Below, piece by piece: positions 1 through 8,640 of a stretch of DNA of 64,000 nt. A model generated the notes under the pieces. That model was not told the DNA's origin and searched no databases. It was given only the letters and a program-made list of their open reading frames with translations. The first letter of the stretch is position 1; the number at the start of each line of letters is the position of its first letter. The stretch lies in contig NZ_FTMX01000013.1 in assembly GCF_900156045.1 (NCBI RefSeq), positions 1 to 64,000 of the forward strand, given 5' to 3'. The position numbers and the translations under genes are program-made. This DNA comes from Peribacillus simplex. GTDB lineage: Bacteria > Bacillota > Bacilli > Bacillales > DSM-1321.

Positions 1-120
1 AATGTTTGACTTGCTCATTTGCTTTTTTGATAGTGTGTGCTCACTTAAAATTTAACGTTGGCGCTTTGTTTTGTTCAGTTTTCAAAGAGCAATTTCACAA
101 TCATTCTTTCGAACGACTGT
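1..120 (-). ncRNA. rRNA operon leader with boxA (16S gene lies off the left edge)
   Basis: Read on the minus strand, 91-72 is TGCTCTTTGAAAACTGAACA, the boxA-type antitermination sequence found in leaders of Bacillus rRNA operons (and again in the 16S-23S spacer). It is followed by an AT-rich stretch ending GTCAAACATT at the window edge, much like the sequence just before 16S rRNA in B. subtilis. Two promoters lie directly upstream, so a leader fits better than an internal spacer. The 16S gene itself is not in the window. Confidence 0.75.
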
Positions 121-126
121 TTATTC

Positions 127-155
127 ATCATAACATCTTATTGATTAGTTGTCAA
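127..155 (-). promoter_or_regulatory. rrn promoter P2
   Basis: Minus strand TTGACA (155-150), 17-base spacer, TATGAT (132-127). This is close to the SigA consensus and lies just upstream of the boxA leader, so it is the proximal promoter of the leftward rRNA operon. Confidence 0.8.
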
Positions 156-307
156 CTTCTGCGAAGTTTTTAACTTATTTTAAATCGCTGTGTTTTTCAG
201 CGACCATTTCATCTTATCATTTTCATAGTAAGAAGTCAATAGTTATTTCTTTCAGCAATCTGCCGAAAGTGATGAAGTTTTTCGTTTGTCTTAGTTGGTG
301 CTTATTT

Positions 308-336
308 ATATTAATCCCATTTCACTTTAAAGTCAA
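308..336 (-). promoter_or_regulatory. rrn promoter P1
   Basis: Minus strand TTGACT (336-331), 17-base spacer, TAATAT (313-308), about 180 bases upstream of P2. Tandem SigA promoters are the usual arrangement for Bacillus rRNA operons. The AT-rich DNA upstream could act as an UP element (inference). Confidence 0.65.
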
Positions 337-525
337 CGCCTTTTTTTCTATTTCTTATATTTATATCTTGCACAGGTTATTAGCTTCTTCATTTTATCAA
401 CAAATACAAGACAGTACTTATATAGTAGAAAGAATGGCAACGATACATGGAATAGATCTAATAAGTATCTTTATATCCTTTTTTTAATGCTTCATAATGA
501 TAATGAAATTCGGAATATAACCAAG

Positions 526-555
526 TTGACTTCACATTTTTCCGTATGCTATTAT
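526..555 (+). promoter_or_regulatory. possible SigA promoter of the esterase gene
   Basis: TTGACT (526-531), 18-base spacer, TATTAT (550-555), about 85 bases before the esterase start and divergent from the rrn promoters. Confidence 0.4.
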
Positions 556-641
556 ATAACCAAGTAAAATAATCGGAATAGTTAATTTTATTCATAAACT
601 TTCTTTCAATAAAACTTAGCTAAATTAAAGGAGATGGGATT

Positions 642-1400
642 ATGACAGCAGCAATGGTAATACCAGGTGCGGAATCTTTTTTCTTACCCGGCAATTCTAT
701 CGGCATTCTTATTTGCCATGGTTTTAACGGAACGCCACAAAGTGTAAGGTATTTAGGTGAAAAATTTGCCGCCAAAGGCTTTACTGTCTTCGCTCCTCGA
801 CTGGCGGGCCACGGAACGGATGAATATGAAATGGAAACGAGTCATTACCAGGAATGGATACAAGATGTTGAAATGGCTTATGCAAAATTAAAGCGAACCT
901 GCACCCATGTATTCGCCATCGGACAATCAATGGGAGGCGCCCTTGTTCTCGATTTAGCTACAAAAGTGGCTTGTGATGGAATTCTCACCATCAATGCCGC
1001 TCTCCAGGTTCCTGAATATGAAAAGTATCGTAACCAATCGGTTCCGCGCTTCGTTCCTGAAGGCAAGCCTGACATAAAAGACGATACAACTAAAGAAATC
1101 ACATATGACCAAGTTCCGGCAAAAGCGATTAATCAATTGCTCGATATAATGGAACATACTAGTCAAAAACTAGTAGACGTTTCTTGCCCAATACTAATCT
1201 TCCATTCTCCAGAAGATCACGTTGTACCAGACTCTTGCTCCTATCAGATTTACGATGCTGTCATGTCCGGTGATAAGGAGATGGCTCCCCTTGAAAATTC
1301 ATATCATGTGGCCTCGTTGGATCATGACAAAGATCATATCATCGATCGGTCATATCAGTTCATCCAAAGGTTAAGCAAAAGGGCAATAATCGCTTCTTAA
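642..1400 (+). CDS. alpha/beta hydrolase, Est30/monoacylglycerol-lipase-type carboxylesterase
   Basis: A 252-residue cytoplasmic serine hydrolase. The nucleophile elbow GQSMGG is at about residues 94-99 (Ser96). HGFNGTP near residue 26 supplies the oxyanion loop. The acid is probably the Asp in SPEDHVVP, and the base the His in NSYHVASLDHD near the C-terminus. Length and motif layout match Bacillus and Geobacillus carboxylesterases and monoacylglycerol lipases that hydrolyse short or medium acyl esters. It is preceded by AAAGGAGATGGG and has no signal peptide. It is a single gene divergent from the rRNA operon. The fold is certain, the exact substrate is not. Confidence 0.85.
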   Translation: MTAAMVIPGAESFFLPGNSIGILICHGFNGTPQSVRYLGEKFAAKGFTVFAPRLAGHGTDEYEMETSHYQEWIQDVEMAYAKLKRTCTHVFAIGQSMGGALVLDLATKVACDGILTINAALQVPEYEKYRNQSVPRFVPEGKPDIKDDTTKEITYDQVPAKAINQLLDIMEHTSQKLVDVSCPILIFHSPEDHVVPDSCSYQIYDAVMSGDKEMAPLENSYHVASLDHDKDHIIDRSYQFIQRLSKRAIIAS

Positions 1401-1422
1401 ACTCCTTTCTCATATAAATCAG

Positions 1423-1447
1423 GTTTACCCATACACTTCATGGGTAT
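1423..1447 (+). promoter_or_regulatory. SigB-type promoter of csbD
   Basis: GTTTAC (1423-1428), 13-base spacer, GGGTAT (1442-1447), matching the SigB consensus GTTTAA-N12-14-GGGWAW. It lies 33 bases before the csbD start. CsbD of B. subtilis is a known SigB-controlled protein. Confidence 0.8.
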
Positions 1448-1479
1448 ATATAGCATATAAAGAAAAAGGAGGTAACATA

Positions 1480-1650
1480 ATGAGCGGTTTATCAGACAAA
1501 GTAAAAAGTGCTGTAAATAAAGTTAAAGGTGAAACGAAAGACCAAGTCGGAAACGCGAAAAATGATCCTCACTTACAAGCAGAAGGTAAAGTCGATAAAT
1601 TAAAAGGCAATCTCCAAGATGGCATTAGTAAATTGAAAGATGACCGTTAA
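1480..1650 (+). CDS. csbD: CsbD family general stress protein
   Basis: A 56-residue, Lys/Asp-rich, hydrophilic protein beginning MSGLSDKVKSAVNKVKGETK and containing the CsbD pattern of amphipathic helices with repeated K-x-K-G (KVKGETKDQVG, KVDKLKGNLQD). The ribosome site AAAGGAGG lies 6 bases before the ATG. The biochemical role of CsbD proteins is unknown; they accumulate under SigB control. The SigB-type promoter directly upstream and the SigB-activating module directly downstream make stress regulation very likely. Confidence 0.88.
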   Translation: MSGLSDKVKSAVNKVKGETKDQVGNAKNDPHLQAEGKVDKLKGNLQDGISKLKDDR

Positions 1651-1730
1651 TTGCAAATAGCCGCATACAGGATTCACTCTCTTAACGAACATTCTCATTT
1701 CATATAAAAAGTGACCCCCCTTTTTATAGA

Positions 1731-1761
1731 GAAGAGGCGGCAGATAATCTGCCGCCTCTTC
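1731..1761. terminator. bidirectional terminator csbD / rsbY
   Basis: Perfect 14-base stem (GAAGAGGCGGCAGA and its complement) with a TAA loop, between two convergent genes, with pyrimidine-rich sequence on either side. Confidence 0.75.
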
Positions 1762-1766
1762 CTTCT

Positions 1767-2909
1767 TCAATTTGCTTGAATAACAACAACACACATATCA
1801 TCAGGTTGATCTTGCTGCATTTCCGGGGACATCAATAAATCGATAGGGGGAGATTCTTTACAATCAAACCACCTCGTCGAGACCACTTCTTTTATTTGGT
1901 CGAGTCCTTCCGTCCCTTCTCGATCTATCGCTTCCATGACTCCATCCGTAAATAGCATCAGCTGAATCTTCTCTTCATAATGAATGACGGATTTCTCTAT
2001 TTTCATTTCCGAGAAGAACCCAACAGGACATGTCCCTTTTGAAAGTGAGGCCACTTTTCCATCGTCCATTAAAGCAAATCCCGGAGGATGTCCGGCATTT
2101 ACATATTCCACTGTCTTTTGCTCTGTATCAATGATCATATAAATCGCGGTAAAATAATAATGCACTTGATTATCTTCTTTATTAAGGGTACTCATCCAGT
2201 GATTCATTTCGTTTATTACTGCCACTGGATCTGTATGTGTCCTGATGGCATCCCTCAATACGGAGGAAATGAACATGCACACAAGTGAGGCGGATATGCC
2301 ATGCCCCATCATATCCAACAGGATGATCCCATACCGATTTTCATCGATGCGGTGCCAGTAGTACATATCCCCTGCTAATTTATTCGCAGGTAAGTATGAT
2401 GCCCTTATAGTTAAGTGGTCATTTATAATGGGTTCACTTAATAAGCTGCTTTGAACCTGCATGGAAAGATCCAATTCATTGCGGATTTTTTCATCCTGCA
2501 TTTTATGCCAATCTTTTTCATATTTAAGTCTTAACCCCACGCGAATCCTCGCAAGTAAATCTATTTTATTGATAGGCTTCATTATATAATCAATTCCACC
2601 AACATCAAGTGCCTCGGCGACCTTATTTGAATCTTCAAGGGCGGTCACAAAAATGACGGGTATATCTCTAAGGTGAGGAATACTTTGAAGTCTCCTGCAC
2701 GCTTCTATCCCATCGATCTCCGGCATCATGATATCAAGCAGAATGATATCAACTGAAGTCTCTTTAGGTTGCGGACTATCCACCTGTAAATATTCAAACA
2801 TCTCAACAGCTGAAGTTAATGATAGAAAATCCGTATAGCCAGCTCGTTTTAGAATTTTCTCTATAACGAAAAGGTTAACCTGGTTATCATCTACGATTAA
2901 AATCGTCAT
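1767..2909 (-). CDS. rsbY: RsbY-like response regulator with PP2C (SpoIIE-type) phosphatase domain
   Basis: Receiver domain at residues 1-120: acidic pair VDD at 6-8, phospho-acceptor Asp59 in LLDIMMP, switch Lys in MKPINK. A linker helix leads to a PP2C/SpoIIE phosphatase domain from about 170 to the end, with metal-binding motifs GDMYYW, LLDMMGHG and FTDGVMEA. This is the layout of B. cereus RsbY, which dephosphorylates the anti-anti-sigma factor RsbV and so frees SigB. I start at the ATG at 2909, not the in-frame ATG at 2948, because AAAGGGG sits 9 bases before it and the protein then begins with the receiver strand. It has its own SigB-type promoter, implying positive feedback. The RsbV target is not in this window. 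Confidence 0.85.
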   Translation of the reverse strand: MTILIVDDNQVNLFVIEKILKRAGYTDFLSLTSAVEMFEYLQVDSPQPKETSVDIILLDIMMPEIDGIEACRRLQSIPHLRDIPVIFVTALEDSNKVAEALDVGGIDYIMKPINKIDLLARIRVGLRLKYEKDWHKMQDEKIRNELDLSMQVQSSLLSEPIINDHLTIRASYLPANKLAGDMYYWHRIDENRYGIILLDMMGHGISASLVCMFISSVLRDAIRTHTDPVAVINEMNHWMSTLNKEDNQVHYYFTAIYMIIDTEQKTVEYVNAGHPPGFALMDDGKVASLSKGTCPVGFFSEMKIEKSVIHYEEKIQLMLFTDGVMEAIDREGTEGLDQIKEVVSTRWFDCKESPPIDLLMSPEMQQDQPDDMCVVVIQAN

Positions 2910-3068
2910 TCTTTCATTCCCCTTTTGGCTTATATCGAGCGGCAACATTTATCTTCATTTATGGATCGGCACTTTCTAAAACTCCCTTAAATATTATAAC
3001 GAAGTTCTGTCTCATTTGATAATGATAAACCATGGCAGCGATTCTGGATGGAGACCAACTCATTATAT

Positions 3069-3094
3069 ATACCCCTTCTTCCGATACCTTAAAC
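3069..3094 (-). promoter_or_regulatory. SigB-type promoter of rsbY
   Basis: Minus strand GTTTAA (3094-3089), 14-base spacer, GGGTAT (3074-3069). A near-perfect SigB consensus about 160 bases before the rsbY start and just downstream of the rsbM terminator. Confidence 0.8.
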
Positions 3095-3134
3095 ATAGAA
3101 ATGCAAAAAAAGTGAAAATAATGCACTAAATCAT

Positions 3135-3170
3135 AAAGAAAGAGTCCGCTTATATGCGGACTCTTTCTTT
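3135..3170 (-). terminator. terminator after rsbM
   Basis: 15-base stem (AAAGAAAGAGTCCGC and complement) around a six-base loop, immediately after the rsbM stop. It separates the rsbK-rsbM transcript from the separately promoted rsbY. Confidence 0.75.
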
Positions 3171-4004
3171 TTACAATTTCCGATAAATTCGTTCCTTTGA
3201 GTCAAAGTCCTCATAATCTTCCGAAAAGGATGATGTATGAAGTGTTTCCTTACTGCCAACCGCAAGGAAGCCATCTTTACAAAGACTGTCATAAAACAAC
3301 TGATTAACATAGGTTTGTAATTCACCGGTAAAGTAAATCATCACATTCCGACACATGATGATATGAAACTCATTGAACGAACCATCAGTAACTAAATTAT
3401 GCTGGAAAAACACAATGTTTTTAAGGAGATCCGAATGAAGATAAGCATTTTGATAATCGGTTGTATAATACTCCGAAAATTCCTGGTTACCTCCAGCTTG
3501 CAAGTAGTTTTTCGTATAAGACTGCATTCTATTTAAAGGTAATATCCCTTTTTCCGCATGACGGAGAACTTCATCATTCATATCAGTGGCATAAATCCTT
3601 GCCTTATCATAAAGTCCTTCTTCCTTGAGGATGATAGCCATGGAAAAGGCTTCTTCACCGGTCGAACAACCCGCATGCCAAATTCTGATTTCAGGAAGTT
3701 TTTTCAGGAGCGGTACAATATTCAAACGAAAGGCTTTAAAGAACTCCGGATCGCGAAACATTTCAGTGACATTTATTGAAAAATCTCTCAAAAGCTTCTC
3801 GACATACCCTTTTTCATATAAAACCATTTCTATCATTCCGCTAATCCTGCGAATATGGTCCAGTCTCATTCTATTTTCAACTCTTCTTTTTATTGAAGAA
3901 CGCATATATTTACGAAAGTCAAAGCCAGAAACCGAATAAATGGCTTCTAATAATAATTCGATTTCCAAATCTTCTCTTTCTTCAATCGTTAAAGTATCCT
4001 TCAT
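3171..4004 (-). CDS. rsbM: CheR-type methyltransferase, RsbM-like
   Basis: A 277-residue SAM-dependent methyltransferase with the CheR N-terminal helical domain (1-75) and catalytic domain. FSINVTEMFRDPEFF is the CheR active-site block, IWHAGCSTGEEAFSMA the SAM-binding glycine loop (about 108-123), and IIMCRNVMIYF the conserved CRNV block. No chemotaxis genes surround it. It follows the hybrid kinase by 32 bases and is probably co-transcribed. In B. cereus the equivalent protein RsbM methylates the kinase RsbK and dampens SigB activation; the same role is inferred here from gene order. Start is ATG with AAGGAAGG about 8 bases upstream. Confidence 0.85.
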   Translation of the reverse strand: MKDTLTIEEREDLEIELLLEAIYSVSGFDFRKYMRSSIKRRVENRMRLDHIRRISGMIEMVLYEKGYVEKLLRDFSINVTEMFRDPEFFKAFRLNIVPLLKKLPEIRIWHAGCSTGEEAFSMAIILKEEGLYDKARIYATDMNDEVLRHAEKGILPLNRMQSYTKNYLQAGGNQEFSEYYTTDYQNAYLHSDLLKNIVFFQHNLVTDGSFNEFHIIMCRNVMIYFTGELQTYVNQLFYDSLCKDGFLAVGSKETLHTSSFSEDYEDFDSKERIYRKL

Positions 4005-4036
4005 GCAAAACCTTCCTTACCCGTACGTTCTATCAA

Positions 4037-6835
4037 TCAATTAGTCAGCCATACTCTTAGGACGGATAGCAGCTGATCCAATTTCAATGGCTTGCTGACA
4101 TAATCGGAAGCGCCGGCCTTAAGGCATTTTTCCCTATCGCCTTTCATCGCTTTCGCAGTTAGCGCGATGATTGGAAGATCCTCGAACTTACTTTGCTCGC
4201 GAATTCTGGTCATCGTTTCGTAACCGTCCATGCCCGGCATCATGATATCCATCAATATAACATCTATATCGTTTCCTTTTTCAAGAAGTTCCAAACATTC
4301 GTAGCCGTTTTCAGCTGTAAGGATTTCCATCCCCTCATGCTTCAGCGCATTTTTCAGCGCAAATATATTACGGTGATCATCATCGACGACCAGTACTGTT
4401 TTATTGCAGAATGGTTTGGCCTTATCCCGATCTTCTTCTTCCATTATAACTACATCCGATTCTCCTTCACCGCCAAAAGGCGCTGCAGAATCATCGTGGT
4501 TAGCTGCTGCCACTTCCGGAGAAGCAGCTATTGCTTCACCGACATTTTTGAAGCCCTCTGGCATGCTTGGAATAAAGAAAGTAAAGGTACTGCCTTGCCC
4601 TTCTTCACTATCTACAATGACCCAGCCTCCCAGAAGTTTGGCAAACTCCCGGCAAATCGATAGCCCTAGGCCCGTACCGCCATATTTTCTCATAGTAGCT
4701 CCGTCACCTTGCTGGAACGCTTCAAAGATAAGTTTTTGCTTCTCTTTTGATATTCCGATGCCCGTATCCGTCACCTTAATTTCAACCCAATTGCTAGCTC
4801 CTTTTGTCTGTATCCATTGTGCTACATTTTCTTCATCAGCTTTTTGGATTTGGACGGACACAGAACCTTTTTCCGTGAATTTAAATGCATTGGATAATAG
4901 GTTTTTCAAAATTTGCTGGAAGCGCTGTTCATCCGTAAAGAAAATATCCGGAACGTTTTTACTTTTTTCTATTATAAAGTCAATGTTCTTTTTCTTCGCT
5001 ACATGGTCGAAGTTACGGTGCAATAACTCAGGAAGTTCACTCAAATTCATTTCATCAAAGACAACTTCAAGCTTTCCGACTTCAACTTTTGATAAATCCA
5101 AAATGTCATTGATCAACGTTAATAAATCTTGGCCCGATGAATTAATGACACGAGCGAATTCCTGTTGCTCTTCATTTAATTTACTATCATTTGGATCTGA
5201 AAGCATTTCTGATAAAATCAGAATACTATTGAGCGGCGTCCGCAATTCATGGGACATATTTGCCATGAACTCAGATTTATATTTTGAACTTAACTTTAAT
5301 TCTTCCGCTTGTTTTTCAAGATTTTGTTTTGCGACTTGAAGCTCTTTCGATTTTTCTTCAGTTTCACGATTTCTCTCTTCTAATTGTTCATTGATCATTC
5401 GCAACTCTTCAGCCTGGGTTTGCAGTTCCTCCGATTGGGCTTGCATTTCCTCTGACTGTGACTGCAATTCTTCCGATTGAGCCTGTAACTCTTCGGTCTG
5501 TGCTTGTGATTCTTTCAATAAACGCTCTATTTCCATCCGGCCCTCTACATTATTAATCGTGATTCCTAGAGTATCAAGAACCTGGTTAAGGAAAGATTTT
5601 TGCAACTTCGTAAAAGTCTCCAGACTTGCCAGTTCAACCATCGCCACAACTTCATCCTCAAAAACGACTGGTGCAATGAAAATGCTTTTCGGGTTGACTT
5701 CCCCCAATCCTGTCGTAACCAATTGAAAATCTTCAGGGATATCGTCAATGACTTTGGATTTCTTTTCAAGGGCGCATTGTCCGATCAACCCTTCGCCAAG
5801 ACGGAATTCACGTCTGCCTGAGTCTTCGCCATCTCCAGCAAAGCTGGCAAGCTTCACAAAACGCATATCCACACCCTCACCCCGTTTGACGTAAAAAGCT
5901 CCAATTGAAGCTCCCATCATCGGTGCAAGCCTTGTAATGAACCGGTCAGCCAGAACTTCCACATCAACAATGCGCTGATACATGGTAGCTATATCTGCAA
6001 CACGGGTCTGGATCCAGTTCTGTTCACTGATCTTTTCGGTGAAATCTTTCTCTTTTCGATTATAGTCTTCAAGCGATTCCGCCATATCATTGAACGATCT
6101 CGCTATATCACCAATTTCATCAGTAGTCCGAACCGGAACTCTTGGTATGACCGATAAATTTTTATAATCGATATTTTCGATGACCTTCGTAATCGATTGC
6201 AGATCTTTCGATGTACTGCGAATCATCCAAACAACTGTTACGGAAATAACCAAAATGCTGAGAATAACAGCAAAAATTACAAAACCGATCATATCTTCAT
6301 AGGTTTGTTTCGAATTACTTAATGTATCTTTCATGACACCTTCTTGGTAATCCTTAAAGTCGTCCATCGTACTGATGACTTTCGTTCGTTTTTCCCTCTG
6401 GTCATTCATCAGGCTTGTTAGACTCGAAGAGTCTCCCGACTTTATCTTTTGGATGATCTCAGCCTCCGTTATGGAGTAAGAAGCATATTGAGTCTCGAAC
6501 TCTTTCAATAATTGCTTTGCTTTCGCCTTATTTAACGAACCTGATAACCCAGCAATTTTAGACTCAATCAAACTATGATTCTCATTGATGATTTCGAGGC
6601 TCTCTGCTCTTTCTTCTTTGTTTGCATCATTAGCTGCAAACAGGATCTCACGGTCCGACCTGGAAAAAAGCTGACGGATTTCCATCGAATCTTGAACTTT
6701 TTCATAGCGATTTTCAACTATTTCAGTCATGCTGCTCTTTAAATTGTTAAGCGTAACCATCATGAAAGAAAGTAAAATAGCCAAGAAAAGCAAGATTAAA
6801 CCAAATCCCAGCATTTGCTTCTTCTTAAAACCCAT
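4037..6835 (-). CDS. rsbK: hybrid sensor histidine kinase, RsbK-like
   Basis: About 932 residues. Order: TM1 (about 3-25), extracellular helical sensor (about 26-180), TM2 (about 184-205), HAMP (about 206-258), GAF (about 285-430), a long coiled coil (about 439-520), HisKA with FMANMSHELRTPLNS (His529), HATPase with LKNLLSNAFKF, VTDTGIGI and GGTGLGLSI, an acidic linker, and a C-terminal receiver (Asp863 in LMDIMMPGMDG). The coil holds repeated heptads of the type LQAQSEE. It is co-directional with rsbM and rsbY, which is the B. cereus SigB-activating set in which RsbK passes phosphate to RsbY. ATG at 6835 is preferred over an in-frame GTG 12 bases upstream. The stimulus is unknown. Confidence 0.85.
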   Translation of the reverse strand: MGFKKKQMLGFGLILLFLAILLSFMMVTLNNLKSSMTEIVENRYEKVQDSMEIRQLFSRSDREILFAANDANKEERAESLEIINENHSLIESKIAGLSGSLNKAKAKQLLKEFETQYASYSITEAEIIQKIKSGDSSSLTSLMNDQREKRTKVISTMDDFKDYQEGVMKDTLSNSKQTYEDMIGFVIFAVILSILVISVTVVWMIRSTSKDLQSITKVIENIDYKNLSVIPRVPVRTTDEIGDIARSFNDMAESLEDYNRKEKDFTEKISEQNWIQTRVADIATMYQRIVDVEVLADRFITRLAPMMGASIGAFYVKRGEGVDMRFVKLASFAGDGEDSGRREFRLGEGLIGQCALEKKSKVIDDIPEDFQLVTTGLGEVNPKSIFIAPVVFEDEVVAMVELASLETFTKLQKSFLNQVLDTLGITINNVEGRMEIERLLKESQAQTEELQAQSEELQSQSEEMQAQSEELQTQAEELRMINEQLEERNRETEEKSKELQVAKQNLEKQAEELKLSSKYKSEFMANMSHELRTPLNSILILSEMLSDPNDSKLNEEQQEFARVINSSGQDLLTLINDILDLSKVEVGKLEVVFDEMNLSELPELLHRNFDHVAKKKNIDFIIEKSKNVPDIFFTDEQRFQQILKNLLSNAFKFTEKGSVSVQIQKADEENVAQWIQTKGASNWVEIKVTDTGIGISKEKQKLIFEAFQQGDGATMRKYGGTGLGLSICREFAKLLGGWVIVDSEEGQGSTFTFFIPSMPEGFKNVGEAIAASPEVAAANHDDSAAPFGGEGESDVVIMEEEDRDKAKPFCNKTVLVVDDDHRNIFALKNALKHEGMEILTAENGYECLELLEKGNDIDVILMDIMMPGMDGYETMTRIREQSKFEDLPIIALTAKAMKGDREKCLKAGASDYVSKPLKLDQLLSVLRVWLTN

Positions 6836-7104
6836 TTTCCCGCCCACCTTCGATACTTATTTATACCAGCCATAATAAACGGCATTGCAAAATAAATCTG
6901 AAAACTATCATTAATATTACTTTTATTCTTTGAAACTTTAAAATGATATATAGATAGATTCATTGCTCAAAGTCAATTTTAACATTTCCCAAGCTGAAAT
7001 GGTTACCCTCAGTGTAATTTTTAAGGAATTCCTTTTCCAATTAAGTAACAGTCTGCCTTGACCATTGCCATCAACACCAAATAGACTTGTTCACACCTAA
7101 TAAA

Positions 7105-7128
7105 AGCCGAAAGTTTCCACTTTCGGCT
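7105..7128 (-). terminator. terminator after the CNNM transporter gene
   Basis: Stem AGCCGAAAG / CTTTCGGCT with a six-base loop, just after the stop at 7145 (minus strand), followed by a T-containing run. Confidence 0.65.
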
Positions 7129-7144
7129 CTTGTTGTGATCCTGT

Positions 7145-8461
7145 TTATTTTATCTTCTGCACTTCAACATATAAAACATGGTGGCCGTCCATTTCCTTTA
7201 CAGTAAATTCATATCCGGCGTATTCGATTTTATCCCCGACAGCAATCTCAAATCTGCCTGTCAGGAACCATCCTCCCAATGTATCGATATCTTCCTCCGG
7301 CAAATCGATTGCAAGGGTATCATTGACATCTTCAACCAATGTTTTAGCGTCGAATACATAATGCCCTTCATCAATCTTTTGAATGAGCGGACGTTCATCC
7401 TGGTCAAATTCATCACGGATTTCCCCAACGATTTCTTCAAGGATGTCTTCAACCGTAACAAGACCGGCCGTTCCGCCATATTCATCAGTCAAAACTGCCA
7501 TATGGATCCGTTCCTTCTGCATTTTCAGCAGCAAATCATGAATGGCGATCGTTTCAAGGACACGGATGATGGGTGTCACAAAGGAATCCACCGTCAAAGC
7601 TGTTACATTATCTTCTGTAATCGTCGCTGTATAAAGTCGCTTGATATTGACCATTCCCACGACATTATCTTTATCACCGTCTATGACCGGATACCTTGTG
7701 TATTGTTCTTCTTGAATAAGTTCAACAACTTCCAATAATGGCATGCCTTTTTCGATAACGGTCATTTCCGTACGCGGAACCATGATTTCATTGGCAATAC
7801 GCTCATCAAATTCAAATATCTGATTTACATATTTGTATTCCGATTGGTTGATCTCACCGCTTTTATAGCTTTCCGATAAAATGATGCGCAGTTCTTCTTC
7901 AGAATGGGCCATTTCTGACTCAGATGCTGGCTTTAATCCGAAAATGCCTGTCAGAAGGCGCGCAGAACCATTCAGTAACCAAATGAATGGGTATAAAATG
8001 CGGTAGAAGAGAATTAACGGCTTTGAAAAAAGCAAGGTTACCTCTTCAGCCTTTTGAATCGCAACCGTTTTAGGTGCCAATTCACCGACTACAACATGAA
8101 GGAATGTTACGGAACCGAATGCGATCAGGAACGAGATGATGTGACTTACGGATTCCTCTAATCCCCATTTGGTGAACAATGGTTTCAAGATCGCCTCGAC
8201 CGTCGGTTCACCCAACACCCCCAAACCTAAGGCCGTTACCGTAATCCCCAATTGACAGGCAGATAAGTACTCATCAATATGGGATGTCACTTTCTTGGCT
8301 GCGAGGGCATTTCTATGCCCTTCCTCAATCAATTGATTGATTCGGGAACTTCTGACTTTCACGATTGCAAATTCCGATGCAACGAAAAATGCGGTTAATG
8401 CTATTAATACAGCTACTGCTAATAATTTTATAAAAATCTCCAATATGTGCGGGTTCGCCAT
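7145..8461 (-). CDS. CNNM/CorC-family membrane protein (MpfA/YhdP-like Mg2+ exporter candidate)
   Basis: 438 residues: DUF21/CNNM membrane domain with about four hydrophobic segments (about 8-200), a CBS pair (about 215-335, containing MVPRTEMTVIE, RYPVIDGD and AVLTDEYGGTAGLVTVEDI) and a C-terminal CorC_HlyC domain (about 350-435). It is often labelled hemolysin, but the family is now linked to magnesium export and Mg tolerance (MpfA of S. aureus, YhdP of B. subtilis). A MerR-type gene lies 180 bases upstream on the same strand, resembling the yhdQ-yhdP neighbourhood of B. subtilis. The ATG has AGAAGGA about 12 bases upstream, a rather long spacing. I saw no Mg riboswitch in the 179-base gap. 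Confidence 0.82.
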   Translation of the reverse strand: MANPHILEIFIKLLAVAVLIALTAFFVASEFAIVKVRSSRINQLIEEGHRNALAAKKVTSHIDEYLSACQLGITVTALGLGVLGEPTVEAILKPLFTKWGLEESVSHIISFLIAFGSVTFLHVVVGELAPKTVAIQKAEEVTLLFSKPLILFYRILYPFIWLLNGSARLLTGIFGLKPASESEMAHSEEELRIILSESYKSGEINQSEYKYVNQIFEFDERIANEIMVPRTEMTVIEKGMPLLEVVELIQEEQYTRYPVIDGDKDNVVGMVNIKRLYTATITEDNVTALTVDSFVTPIIRVLETIAIHDLLLKMQKERIHMAVLTDEYGGTAGLVTVEDILEEIVGEIRDEFDQDERPLIQKIDEGHYVFDAKTLVEDVNDTLAIDLPEEDIDTLGGWFLTGRFEIAVGDKIEYAGYEFTVKEMDGHHVLYVEVQKIK

Positions 8462-8640
8462 ATAGTGCCAATCCTTCTGACCTTCGGATTAACATGTACA
8501 GCTTAATCCCAAGCACCTCCTGTATAAATGGTTATTTTCGTTTCAAAAGCGATTTTTGCCTTATTACATGAACCAAAACCATTTAGCCTATATTCGTTAA
8601 TATGCACCTTCGTGCATAAAACTATAGAGATAAATTTTAA

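Noticed and set aside
149..487. 112-codon open frame at the left end, plus strand
   Set aside because: It lies across the rrn promoters on the opposite strand, has no ribosome site and a biased Phe/Ser composition.
495..512. TAATGATAATGAAAT resembling a Fur box upstream of the esterase
   Set aside because: Only one half of the 7-1-7 motif is good, and the neighbouring genes have no link to iron.
3018..3033. TTTGATAATGATAAA before rsbY, Fur-like
   Set aside because: Second half-site is poor and a SigB promoter already explains the region.
4404..5339. 311-codon open frame opposite the hybrid kinase
   Set aside because: Antisense shadow of rsbK; composition mirrors the kinase codons and there is no ribosome site.
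8462..8640. Possible Mg2+ riboswitch (M-box) before the CNNM transporter gene
   Set aside because: No recognisable M-box conserved blocks in the 179 bases; only a weak overlapping frame.
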